A stretch of 16,005 bases of DNA from Jaenimonas drosophilae (GCA_030849065.1 JASAON010001352.1:1-16005), one strand, 5' to 3'; numbered from the stretch's first letter, positions 1 to 7,361 are shown. The notes: generated by a model not told the origin, from the letters alone. Numbers and translations are program-made.

Positions 1-62
1 CGAAGGATGAGGCGGAGGTGTTGCCACTTGTGTGGGTGGAGAAGTCAGCCACCATGTCGTGA
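1..62 (+). CDS. ADAT1: 3' end of an upstream ADAT1-like tRNA adenosine deaminase copy (partial)
   Basis: The window opens inside a coding region: positions 3-59 encode 19 residues ending VWVEKSATMS, followed by TGA at 60-62 and a second in-frame TGA at 63-65. These residues equal the C-terminus of the complete deaminase at 765-2693, and the DNA matches it base for base from 1 to 77 (2632 to 2708). The simplest reading is a tandem second copy of the same gene immediately upstream, with its body outside the window. The catalytic domain of this copy cannot be seen, so function is inferred from the sibling. Identity stops 15 bases after the stop codon, which points to a recent duplication or to gene conversion confined to the coding part. 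A misassembled repeat is the main alternative. Confidence 0.8.
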   Translation, partial: KDEAEVLPLVWVEKSATMS

Positions 63-311
63 TGATGTTGCGTTTCTATTTTTTTTCGTCACTATTTTTG
101 GTGTTTGTGTGTATATGCATGCTTGATTGTCAGGAGCAACAGCTGCAGTACCACTGCTGGCACTGTCTGCGCAACGCGTCATTCTTTCCTCCTCCTCCTC
201 AACATCATCATGAGTGCGTGGATGTTGGCTGGTGCTCATGTGTGCATGAAAGTGAGAGATACCCGAGGGGAGCTCGTGGAGGGGCTTTGCGAGGTGTTGA
301 TGGCATAAGAG

Positions 312-335
312 CTGTATCTGTGTCTGTGTCTGTGT
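312..335 (+). repeat. CTGTGT hexanucleotide repeat (four units)
   Basis: CTGTAT at 312-317 is followed by three perfect CTGTGT units at 318-335. It is a short non-coding microsatellite in the gap between the deaminase copies. Confidence 0.8.
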
Positions 336-680
336 GCCGAAAGCTCTCTGGATGTGTGCCACAGACACATGCACAGCCCCCGCCACTCTCATCATTCCGC
401 GTTCAATACGTTCATCGCGTTTGGATTAAGACTATGTTTTTGTCTTGTTTGGTATTTCTTTTCATCATCTTTGCGTTTCTTTCTTCGTTGTTCTCGTACG
501 AGTTGGATGTGCAAGATATGCGGTGTGTGGTATAAGTGAGGGAATACAAGCAACCAACATACACCCTCGATGCATGCTTGGCACGTGGTCCTACGAACCT
601 CATTCCTTCTTCTTCTGTGGGTGTTGAAGCATATGCACGCGTGTAGCTAGGTACACCTACATCGTCATGCCACATACTAT

Positions 681-720
681 TGCTTCTTCTTCTTCTTCTT
701 CTTTTCTGGTTTCTGTTCAG
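681..720 (+). promoter_or_regulatory. Predicted trans-splice acceptor for the ADAT1-like gene
   Basis: A TTC-rich pyrimidine tract of about 35 bases ends in GTTCAG, with the AG at 719-720. The first ATG after it, at 765, opens the 642-residue deaminase frame, giving a 44-base 5' UTR. It is the clearest tract-plus-AG signal in the window. An ordinary cis 3' splice site would look the same, but no upstream exon is apparent. Confidence 0.6.
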
Positions 721-764
721 ACGTTTCGCATCATCACTGTCTCTGCGTATCACAGACGTTGACG

Positions 765-2693
765 ATGGCATACCAAAAGCCAGCAAAGTGGGTGGCATCT
801 GTGGAGGATGCGATGCAGAATGCCACCTCTCAATCACCACGTTGGCGTGGATTTGTGGTGGAGGATCTCACTGTTGTGTGTGGCATCGTTCTGAGCCTGC
901 CGTTGGACTACGCACGTACACATGTGGCCGAGGCAGACATAAAGACGTCCAAGAAGAAGAAGATGAAGCGTGTGTATTGTTGTGTAGCTCTTGGCAGCGG
1001 CACACGTTGTGTGGGTGCTGGCTCATGTACCTCCGCCATCCAAACGAGTGAGATGACGGATGCACAACGTGTGGAGGAGGCCTTTCGTATGCATGATGGG
1101 CATGCGGAGGTGATGGCACGACGTGCGTTCGTGGCATTTCTTCTCCAACACGCCACCATGCTGATGGAGGAAGGTAGAACGAGCGATGGCCTTCTTCGTC
1201 TTCGAAGCTACGATGTTTCTGGTGATGGTGATGATGACGTAAACGGTGCGGGTGTGCGTCGGATGGATGGCTTTGAGCTTCAGCCGGAGGTGCAGCTGCA
1301 TCTTGTATCAACGCGTTGGATGTGTGGCGGCATGGCCCTCGCCATGACGGGTGAAACGGGTGGACGACGTCTTCTTCGTAGCCCAATGGCATCACTCCCC
1401 GGCCATGAAGGGATGAATGAAACAGCAAGAACAACAGCAACACAAGATTGGGTGGAGCTCCTTGGTCATCGCATTAGTGCTCATGTTCCTGCCACCAAAG
1501 ACGCGGCTGGTGTTGATGGTGGTGCCTCTAGCTCCATCACACAACAACAACAACAACAACAGGACGTTTGTGCGTGTTGCGTGAAGCCTGGCAAAGGACC
1601 ACCGAACCTCTCCATGTCGTGCTCGGACAAAGTGTGGCGCTGGGCCAACTTTGGGGTGCAGGGCCGACGCCGCTCCTTGTGCTTCACCACCCCCATGTAC
1701 ATGGAGAGTCTGCATGTGGCCATTCCTGAAGATGCCACCACAGACGTCATTGATATCAATGCGTTGGTACGTCTGTTTCACAACAAGAATCGTGCGTTGC
1801 GTCCTGACACACGAGCACACGCACCACCAGCACCTCTCTTTTCTGCCTTTTTTGTGGATCTGATACATCCGAGCTACTCCGATGGGGAGGAGGTGGAGAT
1901 TGATGAACGAGACGATAGCAACAACTCACGAAGTGCGTGGGTGCAGGCGTTCCGACCCCCACCACCCAAGGATCGTGTTGATGATGATGAAGATGGCAGT
2001 TCTCCACGAAAACGTACTCGTGGTGCATCCCCACCACCCCCACCACCATCATCAACAACAACACCATCGTCCATGTTCTCGTTTCGGTGGACGCCACCAA
2101 CATCCTTGGTGCTAAACACCAAATTTGGTCTGCCGCAGGGTATGACCGTTGCCACACTTCATAATCATCTTCGTAAAATTGTGCAGCGTTGTGGCACAAC
2201 GAGCAAGGAGGGCAGTGAAAATGTACGCGTGGATGATGATGATGCATCGCGTGCATGTATTCATGCTGTGGAGAAGATGCTGCCCGTGTGTGCTTCCATG
2301 ACGGACCCCTTTCCTCTCTCACGTGCGTGGATGGCTGCACGTGTGCTTAAGCTCGTGCATCTCATTCATGAATCGGGGAGGCCAACGCTGCTTCAGACGT
2401 GGGCGGAGGAGATGAAGGTGAAGGCCGACGTGTCGTCGGTGAGCTGCTTCATGGAGAGCTGGATGCCGTGGGTGGATGGGCTGTGGGCCACGGCACCTCG
2501 TGTGGAGCGTCTGCCTCTCACGAACAACAACAACAACAACAACATGGATGGTGATGTACCACGCTTCCCCCCACGTCTGGGTGGCCGTATGCCCTTTCAC
2601 GTGATGAATGAGGCGGGTGCGCTCGCTGGCACGAAGGATGAGGCGGAGGTGTTGCCACTTGTGTGGGTGGAGAAGTCAGCCACCATGTCGTGA
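765..2693 (+). CDS. ADAT1: ADAT1/TAD1-type tRNA-specific adenosine deaminase
   Basis: This 642-residue protein carries the adenosine-deaminase (editase) domain shared by ADAT1 and ADAR enzymes, which deaminate adenosine to inosine in RNA; ADAT1 acts on A37 of tRNA-Ala in model eukaryotes. Visible in order: an N-terminal segment with VALGSGTRCVG (74-84), matching the family's LGTGTKCIG; the HAE motif in DGHAEVMARR, with zinc ligand H113 and proton-shuttle E115; a second zinc-ligand Cys at C187 in WMCGG; KPGKGPP (274-280); and SMSCSDK (283-289) with the third ligand C286, followed by RWANFGVQG. A C-terminal part with VLNTKFGLPQG also fits. No double-stranded RNA-binding domain is seen, which favours ADAT1 over ADAR. 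The family's PCG is MCG here, and the protein exceeds human ADAT1 (about 500 residues) through Gln, Pro/Ser and Asn tracts. The start is the first ATG after the acceptor at 720; a TTG six bases upstream was not used. It is the second of two tandem copies. Confidence 0.88.
   Translation: MAYQKPAKWVASVEDAMQNATSQSPRWRGFVVEDLTVVCGIVLSLPLDYARTHVAEADIKTSKKKKMKRVYCCVALGSGTRCVGAGSCTSAIQTSEMTDAQRVEEAFRMHDGHAEVMARRAFVAFLLQHATMLMEEGRTSDGLLRLRSYDVSGDGDDDVNGAGVRRMDGFELQPEVQLHLVSTRWMCGGMALAMTGETGGRRLLRSPMASLPGHEGMNETARTTATQDWVELLGHRISAHVPATKDAAGVDGGASSSITQQQQQQQDVCACCVKPGKGPPNLSMSCSDKVWRWANFGVQGRRRSLCFTTPMYMESLHVAIPEDATTDVIDINALVRLFHNKNRALRPDTRAHAPPAPLFSAFFVDLIHPSYSDGEEVEIDERDDSNNSRSAWVQAFRPPPPKDRVDDDEDGSSPRKRTRGASPPPPPPSSTTTPSSMFSFRWTPPTSLVLNTKFGLPQGMTVATLHNHLRKIVQRCGTTSKEGSENVRVDDDDASRACIHAVEKMLPVCASMTDPFPLSRAWMAARVLKLVHLIHESGRPTLLQTWAEEMKVKADVSSVSCFMESWMPWVDGLWATAPRVERLPLTNNNNNNNMDGDVPRFPPRLGGRMPFHVMNEAGALAGTKDEAEVLPLVWVEKSATMS
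1542..1562 (+). repeat. CAA tract coding for seven Gln
   Basis: Six CAA and one CAG codon encode residues 260-266 of the deaminase, in the loop between zinc ligands C187 and C286. The tract may change in length without touching the fold. Confidence 0.9.
2523..2543 (+). repeat. AAC tract coding for seven Asn
   Basis: Seven perfect AAC codons lie near the deaminase C-terminus. This is the same CAA microsatellite as at 1542 but read one frame over, so it gives Asn instead of Gln. Confidence 0.9.
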
Positions 2694-2708
2694 TGATGTT
2701 GCGTTTCT
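2632..2708 (+). repeat. 77-bp direct repeat of window start (deaminase 3' end)
   Basis: Positions 2632-2708 equal 1-77 exactly. They span the last 20 codons, the doubled TGA and 12 more bases of 3' flank; the next base differs (A at 78, T at 2709). The true repeat is probably longer, because the upstream copy runs off the window. Confidence 0.97.
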
Positions 2709-2828
2709 TCACTCTTTTTGTTGCTGCGTGCATGATGGAATGTGGTGATGATCCTCTGCAGTACCATGCTGTTGGCGTCTCTCTCATGAATCATGAATAT
2801 CTTCTGTTTCGTCATGCATTTCTTGTGC

Positions 2829-2890
2829 TTCATCTTTCACTCTTCATGGTGTGTGCAGTAGCTTATTTTTCACGCGTACGTGTATTCCAG
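2829..2890 (+). promoter_or_regulatory. Predicted trans-splice acceptor region for the DHHC gene
   Basis: Two AGs follow pyrimidine-rich runs: one after CTTCATCTTTCACTCTTC (AG at 2857-2858) and one after TTATTTTTCACG...TATTCC (AG at 2889-2890). Both would give an ATG-free leader of about 290-325 bases, longer than for most genes here. Which one is used cannot be decided from sequence. Confidence 0.4.
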
Positions 2891-3088
2891 AGCAACCAAC
2901 ACGGAACACAAGGACTTCATCATCCACGAGTGCATCCATCCATATTCCACAAAGAGAGAAAAAAAGAAACACAGCGCACCTCACGAATTCGTGAAGATCA
3001 TCATCTAGCGTATTCGTACGACAGCACAACACTGCACTACAGGTGTTGGGCTGTTGGCTGGGACCTCATACGTGAGTACTGTCAGTAC

Positions 3089-3133
3089 CTACACCTACAC
3101 CTACACCTGCACCTACAACAACAACAACAACAC
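3089..3133 (+). repeat. CTACAC hexamer repeat merging into a CAA tract
   Basis: Three CTACAC units and one CTGCAC variant (3089-3112) are followed by CTACA and then a CAA tract, all within the predicted 5' leader of the acyltransferase gene. Confidence 0.85.
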
Positions 3134-3182
3134 ACATTTGCACGTTGTGGCACCCTTGTGTCGTGTCTTGGGTTTGGTGTGG

Positions 3183-5126
3183 ATGTCTGTGTGTGGTCGG
3201 AGTGTGTATGACCTCGCCCTCATCACCGGCCTGATTATCGTCACGACATTCTCTGCACACCAATTCTATTTGTATCTCTTCCCTCACACACTTCATCGCA
3301 TTTATTTGCTCGCACTTGAGCCCATTGCGCATCTTCTCGGCCTCGTTGATGTGGGTGGTGCATCATTCACCAACACCACGAGTGTTGGCATGAGCAACAA
3401 CAACAACAACAACAACCAAAACACGTACAAGGTTGTGGGTGGCCGACGTGACGCGCAAGATGCCGTAACGGCATGCAGTTGGGTGCTCTTTTCCATCTCT
3501 GCCGTCTTGCTACTCATGGCAATGTGGGCGTATTACGCCGGCCTCACCACCTCTCCAGGACGTGTGCCATCCACGTTGAAGCGCCGAGCACCGAATAGCT
3601 CCGCCCTCGCTCTCGCCGCCTTTTATGAGCCACTTCCGTTCCCACGTGGTGCAAAGATGGATGACGATGAGGTTGTGGATGGACCTCCGCGACGTCGTGA
3701 TGCCTATCCTCATCTCCGACCTCCGCCTCTCACGAAACATGTTGCTGCTGCTTCTGCTGCTGCACGTCATGGTGGCTCTACTGCTGCTGGTGGAGGTGTT
3801 GTTGTTGGTGAGGGAGGTCCCGTCGCGGAGGTTGTGGAGAGGCATGGTGGTGCCAACGCCGATCAGTTCTTTTTCAATCCGCGCGCCAACGGATTCACGA
3901 GCGTACATAATCGCGATCTCAACTTCTGCCCCACGTGCGCGAGCTACAAACCACCACGCTCGCACCACTGCAGCCGATGCCACTGTTGTGTGTTGCGCTA
4001 TGATCATCACTGCCCGTGGTTGGGCCAGTGTATCGGCTTCTTCAACTACAAGATTTATCTTCTTGTGTTGTTGTACGTGTGGATGCTGACGGCGTGGGCC
4101 TTGTTGCTGATAACCTTGGCCACCATGTTGTACTGGCTAGAGCGCGAAGATGGGGATCTTGGCTTGTACAGCACCATGACCACATCGCCCACCATGTCTC
4201 TGAAGCCATCATCGTCATCATCCATCACAACAACAACAACAACGCGTGCGCCGTCATCTTCCTCTCCGAGTGATGGTGGACGTCTACGTCAGCATGGTTG
4301 GGCCATTGTGATGGATGAGTTTCGTGTTGGCAAGCCTAACTTGGGTGTGTTGGTGTGTTTTGTGCAAGCTCTAGCCTTCTTCACCATGACAACGAGCTTG
4401 ATTCGTTTGCATGTTGGCTATGCACGGCACAACCTCGCCACCATTGATGTTGTGATTCAAGAAAGTGAAGTTCGACGACGTGGAGGCCAACCACATCATC
4501 ATCGTCATCGTCGTGGAAGAGGTGGTGATGATGATGATGTTGTTGTTGTTGAGACGAACAGCAGCAGTGCGAGAAGTGATGCATCTAGTGAGGAAGATGA
4601 GGAGGATGATGATGTGGCGTGGTCTGGCGGAGGTCAGGTGCCCAAGCGGCGCTACGTCGGCCCGGTTGACGTGGACGCGCTCGCTCGACGAAAAAATCTG
4701 TACGATGTTGGCCTCCATCGCAATCTGATTCACGTCTTTGGTGATGCGCAGCGACGTCCGTCGGAGATGATGATGGATGTCAGTGGGCATCGCTACCGCG
4801 TGGACCACGACTATGAAGATGTGATGGAGCGATGCATTCATCAGTACCCGAACATCATGTTGCGATGGGCTCGACGGTTGTTGCCCATCTCCGCCTATCC
4901 TTCACAACGTGAGTGGCTTCCCATTCGCGCAGGACGCCATCGTCCTGATGGCCAACTTCATCATGAATACGGTACAACAACAACAACAACAACATGTGCA
5001 GTTAGTGGTGCAGCTGATGATGCATGTAGTGAGGGAGAGCATCTTTTTCTGCGCTGCGGCATCACGGAGGCACACTTGATGGGCCTGAGATATCCCATCA
5101 AGAGTGTGGCGGAGGCGGGTGTGTAG
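3183..5126 (+). CDS. DHHC-type protein S-acyltransferase (palmitoyltransferase)
   Basis: This 647-residue multi-pass protein should transfer palmitate to cysteines of membrane-associated proteins. The cysteine-rich domain is intact: CPTC (249-252), HC/C/C positions, DHHC at 274-277 (DNA 4002-4013), then C283 and N288. Four hydrophobic segments fit the family topology, at about 8-31, 97-119, 291-318 and 385-407, with the DHHC domain in the cytosolic loop between the second and third. Other family marks are degenerate: SPG (124-126) where DPG is usual, and ATID (419-422) where TTxE is usual. A PaCCT-like motif is kept downstream (LYDVG...LIHVFG, about 506-520). Asn, Ala/Gly, Ser/Thr and Asp/Glu tracts lengthen the loops and tail. 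The start is the first ATG after either acceptor; the frame extends upstream to a TTG at 3054 without another ATG. The substrate and the membrane it acts in cannot be read from the sequence. Confidence 0.92.
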   Translation: MSVCGRSVYDLALITGLIIVTTFSAHQFYLYLFPHTLHRIYLLALEPIAHLLGLVDVGGASFTNTTSVGMSNNNNNNNQNTYKVVGGRRDAQDAVTACSWVLFSISAVLLLMAMWAYYAGLTTSPGRVPSTLKRRAPNSSALALAAFYEPLPFPRGAKMDDDEVVDGPPRRRDAYPHLRPPPLTKHVAAASAAARHGGSTAAGGGVVVGEGGPVAEVVERHGGANADQFFFNPRANGFTSVHNRDLNFCPTCASYKPPRSHHCSRCHCCVLRYDHHCPWLGQCIGFFNYKIYLLVLLYVWMLTAWALLLITLATMLYWLEREDGDLGLYSTMTTSPTMSLKPSSSSSITTTTTTRAPSSSSPSDGGRLRQHGWAIVMDEFRVGKPNLGVLVCFVQALAFFTMTTSLIRLHVGYARHNLATIDVVIQESEVRRRGGQPHHHRHRRGRGGDDDDVVVVETNSSSARSDASSEEDEEDDDVAWSGGGQVPKRRYVGPVDVDALARRKNLYDVGLHRNLIHVFGDAQRRPSEMMMDVSGHRYRVDHDYEDVMERCIHQYPNIMLRWARRLLPISAYPSQREWLPIRAGRHRPDGQLHHEYGTTTTTTTCAVSGAADDACSEGEHLFLRCGITEAHLMGLRYPIKSVAEAGV

Positions 5127-5401
5127 ATGTGCTCGTTGATGATGATGCTGATGGCGCATCCATCATGTACTACTCCCATTATACCCCATTGTTCTTCATG
5201 GACGGCATGCAGAGGAACTGATGGATCAACCACACACAAACACAGCCAGCCACAACACCAGACATCTTCATCATCACTTCTTGTTGTTTCTCATCCAACG
5301 CATCTGCATTTTTCATTTATCATCTTCATCATTTTCTCCAGCAGAGCAAAAAAAACATATACACAACAACAAGACACATCACTCAATCAAGCTCATCAAC
5401 G
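5127..5401 (+). other. Intergenic region downstream of the DHHC gene
   Basis: The gap holds the 3' UTR of the acyltransferase, rich in ATG and GAT/TCA triplets, and a pyrimidine tract ending at 5341 that serves the next gene. After 5341 a 60-base A- and CA-rich leader without ATG precedes the start at 5402. No gene is seen. Confidence 0.6.
5278..5341 (+). promoter_or_regulatory. Predicted trans-splice acceptor for the 5402 gene
   Basis: A long T/C-rich stretch ends in ATTTTCTCCAG, with the AG at 5340-5341 and further AGs at 5343-5344 and 5345-5346. The following 60 bases contain no ATG before 5402. Confidence 0.55.
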
Positions 5402-6127
5402 ATGCTACGCTCGTGTGCGCCGCTCTTTTTGGCGCTCTCCTCCACGCTGCCACACCGCGTAGGTTTTGACCCTCTTCGTGGTTGTGGCAGCTGCGGAAAC
5501 AATCGCAGCACATCATCATCATCATCATCATCGGCACAAGCACCACCGGAACTACAGCAATTCACGGAGATGCTCCAGAACGCGTCAGGACGTCGTCCCA
5601 GCTTCAGTGGCACATCATCATCATCATCATCATCACACAACAACAACAACATGGGCTCATCATTGGATCCATCTTCCATGTTTAACGGCCACTTTGCCGA
5701 TGCCGGCAGCTTTCTTGATGTAGATGCGATCAAGCACATGCAATCCACGCTGCAACAGAGCATGAGTCCCGAGCTCCGTGAGAGCATGTCGGCCATGATG
5801 AATCAGGGCGGAGGTGTTGGTGGTTCTCTTGGCATGATGGCCTTTGGTGTTGGTGAGAATGAGCGCGGGAAGAAGGTGGCGCGTGCCGCAACGCTGAGTT
5901 ATGATCTGAAAACGGGCAAAGTTAATAAGGATTTTATGGAGCAACAGATGGAGGATGATGATGTTGCGTTGCCACGCGAGACGGTGCATGAGTACCGAAC
6001 GGATGATGCGATGGAGGTTGAGTTCGTTGAGTCGGTTGGTGATGGTGATGGTGATGGCACGAGAGGTCCTGCGATTGGCGAGGGAGAGATTGAGATTGAG
6101 ATGGAAGGACCAACCACAACCAAGTGA
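5402..6127 (+). CDS. Unknown 241-residue protein with possible mitochondrial presequence
   Basis: I do not recognise this protein. The N-terminus (MLRSCAPLFLALSSTLPHR) has Arg3 and Arg19 around a hydrophobic stretch and no acidic residue before Asp23, so it could be a mitochondrial presequence or a secretory signal. A CGSC motif follows at 28-31. Two Ser tracts and an Asn run separate it from a more complex part: a Met-rich helical segment (about 108-134), a Gly-rich turn, and a charged block with ERGKKVARAATLSYDLKTGK (154-173), which looks like the real conserved core. The C-terminus is acidic, with Gly-Asp repeats and alternating Glu-Ile. The start is the first ATG after the acceptor at 5341. 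The stop is the first of five consecutive in-frame TGA codons. A mitochondrial ribosome or respiratory-chain accessory subunit would fit size and charge, but that is only a guess. Confidence 0.75.
   Translation: MLRSCAPLFLALSSTLPHRVGFDPLRGCGSCGNNRSTSSSSSSSAQAPPELQQFTEMLQNASGRRPSFSGTSSSSSSSHNNNNMGSSLDPSSMFNGHFADAGSFLDVDAIKHMQSTLQQSMSPELRESMSAMMNQGGGVGGSLGMMAFGVGENERGKKVARAATLSYDLKTGKVNKDFMEQQMEDDDVALPRETVHEYRTDDAMEVEFVESVGDGDGDGTRGPAIGEGEIEIEMEGPTTTK
5511..5533 (+). repeat. TCA tract coding for a Ser run
   Basis: A nearly pure CAT/TCA/ATC tract is read in the TCA frame as polyserine (about residues 38-44). A second similar tract lies at about 5612-5635 in the same gene. Confidence 0.85.
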
Positions 6128-6444
6128 TGATGATGATGATAATGCACTCTCACATTATTCTTCTAAATTTGGTTATACATATCACGTGTGTATCACGTGT
6201 GTGCGTACATCCACACTGTACCAACGTCGTGTGGATCCAATCACCTTTATCATCGTGCACCCATCTAATATTTCTTCTTCTTTGGCTCATGTATGTTTTT
6301 TTCCATGAAGCATCTTTTTTGTATATGATCATATTGAAACACGCGTAGCACCGATCTCTTCCCAACACAAACACATTCATAACACACGAACACAAACCAA
6401 CACACACGCACACAAGTGAATTGCTACTACTCCAGTGTTTCATG
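6128..6444 (+). other. Predicted 3' UTR of the 5402 gene
   Basis: The stop codon at 6125-6127 is followed in frame by four more TGA codons and a TAA (6128-6142). The rest is T- and CA-rich with scattered ATGs and no open frame of note on this strand. It carries the 11-bp tandem repeat at 6180-6201. Confidence 0.5.
6180..6201 (+). repeat. 11-bp perfect tandem repeat
   Basis: TATCACGTGTG occurs twice in direct succession (6180-6190, 6191-6201). Each unit contains the palindrome CACGTG. It lies in the predicted 3' UTR, and no function is evident. Confidence 0.9.
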
Positions 6445-6481
6445 TAGGACTCATTTTTGCGTATCAACACAGCTCGTACAT

Positions 6482-6537
6482 CATCCCGCTGATACTCCCC
6501 CCCCCTCCTCGCCCCCCTCGTACACTCACACACACAG
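6482..6537 (+). promoter_or_regulatory. Candidate acceptor, C-rich tract, upstream of the CCP gene
   Basis: A C-dominated pyrimidine tract runs into CTCACACACACAG, with the AG at 6536-6537. Use of this site would give a leader of about 824 bases without an upstream ATG. Confidence 0.3.
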
Positions 6538-6679
6538 CTCAGATTGTGTTTTTTTGTTTCACGCTGTGGATTGGTCGGAGCTCCTCGCCACGACCTCACG
6601 CAGCAGCGAACGCACGAGGTATCCCTCTTCATCGTGTGTTGTGTGTGCGTGTACGTGTGTTGTTTTCTACGGCACTCCA

Positions 6680-6715
6680 AACAACAACAACAACTACTAC
6701 TACTACTACTACTAC
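6680..6715 (+). repeat. Compound (AAC)5-(TAC)7 microsatellite
   Basis: Five AAC triplets (6680-6694) abut seven TAC triplets (6695-6715). One base substitution in one unit, followed by expansion, would explain the junction. It is non-coding. Confidence 0.9.
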
Positions 6716-6764
6716 TAGTACTATTGCTACGCAACCCTGAGCGCCGGAGCTTCGTTGTTGTTGT

Positions 6765-6797
6765 CGTCGCTTCGTTTTTTTTTGCATTTTTGCTCAG
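6765..6797 (+). promoter_or_regulatory. Candidate acceptor, T-rich tract, upstream of the CCP gene
   Basis: A run of T residues followed by GCATTTTTGCTCAG ends in AG at 6796-6797. Taken alone it is one of the strongest acceptor shapes in the gap, and would give a 564-base leader. Confidence 0.4.
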
Positions 6798-7274
6798 AGA
6801 GGGAGGCGATTGACGTGTACGTGTGCGTGATAGCTTCACACCTCGACGGACTACGAAGGAGGTGGTGTGGCACAGCTGCAGCAAAAGCATCACGGCCCCC
6901 CCTACATCATCATCATCGTCATCATCACCTCCATCTCCATCAACAAACAACGTCGATATCAACTTCATTAACAAGAGTTTCTTTTGTTGTGTTCCGCTCT
7001 TTTTTTCTTATTTTGCTCTGTTCATCTCCACCTGGTTGTTTCTTGGTGTTGTTGTTACTGGTTGTCGTGCTGTGATTGGTACATCTATTCCAAGGAAACA
7101 ACAACTACACCAACACCATCATCCATCATCCATCATCATTGTTATTGCACAGTGGAGCGATTTTGATTGGATTCGCTGCATCCACCTTCTTGGTGCATCT
7201 CACCCAAGCACAACAACAGCAACACACATACACAAGAGCAGCAACAACTAAGCACACAACACACTTGTTCGTGT

Positions 7275-7307
7275 GTGTTTTGTTTCTCTCTGGACGTTGC
7301 GACGGAG
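7275..7307 (+). promoter_or_regulatory. Candidate acceptor proximal to the CCP start
   Basis: TGTTTTGTTTCTCTCTGG is followed by the first AG at 7306-7307, leaving a 54-base leader before the ATG at 7362. That distance resembles the 44-base and 60-base leaders of the genes at 765 and 5402. Confidence 0.45.
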
Positions 7308-7361
7308 ATATCAACGTCCAAACGTCTCACATAATCATCGTGTGTGTGTATCTGTGTGTGG

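Larger units (their letters stand above)
63..764 (+). other. Intergenic region between the two deaminase copies
   Basis: This 702-base gap should hold the 3' UTR of the upstream copy and the 5' leader of the next. No credible gene is seen in it. Bases 63-77 still match the 3' flank of the second copy. A block CTGCAGTACCA at 143-153 recurs at 2756-2766, at a different distance from the stop codon. Four CTGTRT hexamers lie at 312-335. The TTC-rich acceptor tract at 681-720 closes the region. A frame open from an ATG at 62 to 535 is discussed under findings. Confidence 0.6.
2694..3182 (+). other. Intergenic region: deaminase 3' UTR and S-acyltransferase leader
   Basis: The first 15 bases continue the deaminase repeat, and CTGCAGTACCA recurs at 2756-2766. 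Two pyrimidine tracts ending in AG (2857-2858 and 2889-2890) are candidate acceptors. From 2848 to 3182 there is no ATG on the + strand, so the acyltransferase ATG is the first in the mRNA for either acceptor. The leader also holds a CTACAC hexamer repeat running into a CAA tract. Confidence 0.6.
6445..7361 (+). other. 917-base ATG-free leader or intergenic region upstream of the CCP gene
   Basis: After the ATG at 6442-6444 no ATG occurs on the + strand until the carboxypeptidase start at 7362. The stretch includes a C9 and a C6 run (6497-6505, 6512-6517), a compound AAC/TAC microsatellite, several T-rich tracts ending in AG and many CAA and ATC triplets. Frames open here on the + strand begin only at GTG or TTG, so no protein gene is supported. 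No tRNA-like or other RNA gene was recognised. Confidence 0.6.

Noticed and set aside
3054..3182. 43-codon N-terminal extension of the DHHC protein
   Set aside because: The extension opens at TTG and consists of translated CTACAC and CAA repeats. The first ATG after either acceptor is 3183, directly before the first membrane segment.
6823..7251. 142-codon + strand frame with a hydrophobic stretch, in the gap before the carboxypeptidase
   Set aside because: It starts at GTG and has no ATG anywhere in it; the hydrophobic stretch is the translation of T-rich tracts. It is better read as leader sequence.
7344..7361. Six-codon GTG-initiated extension of the carboxypeptidase
   Set aside because: A eukaryotic start at GTG is not supported, and ATG at 7362 is the first ATG of the leader.
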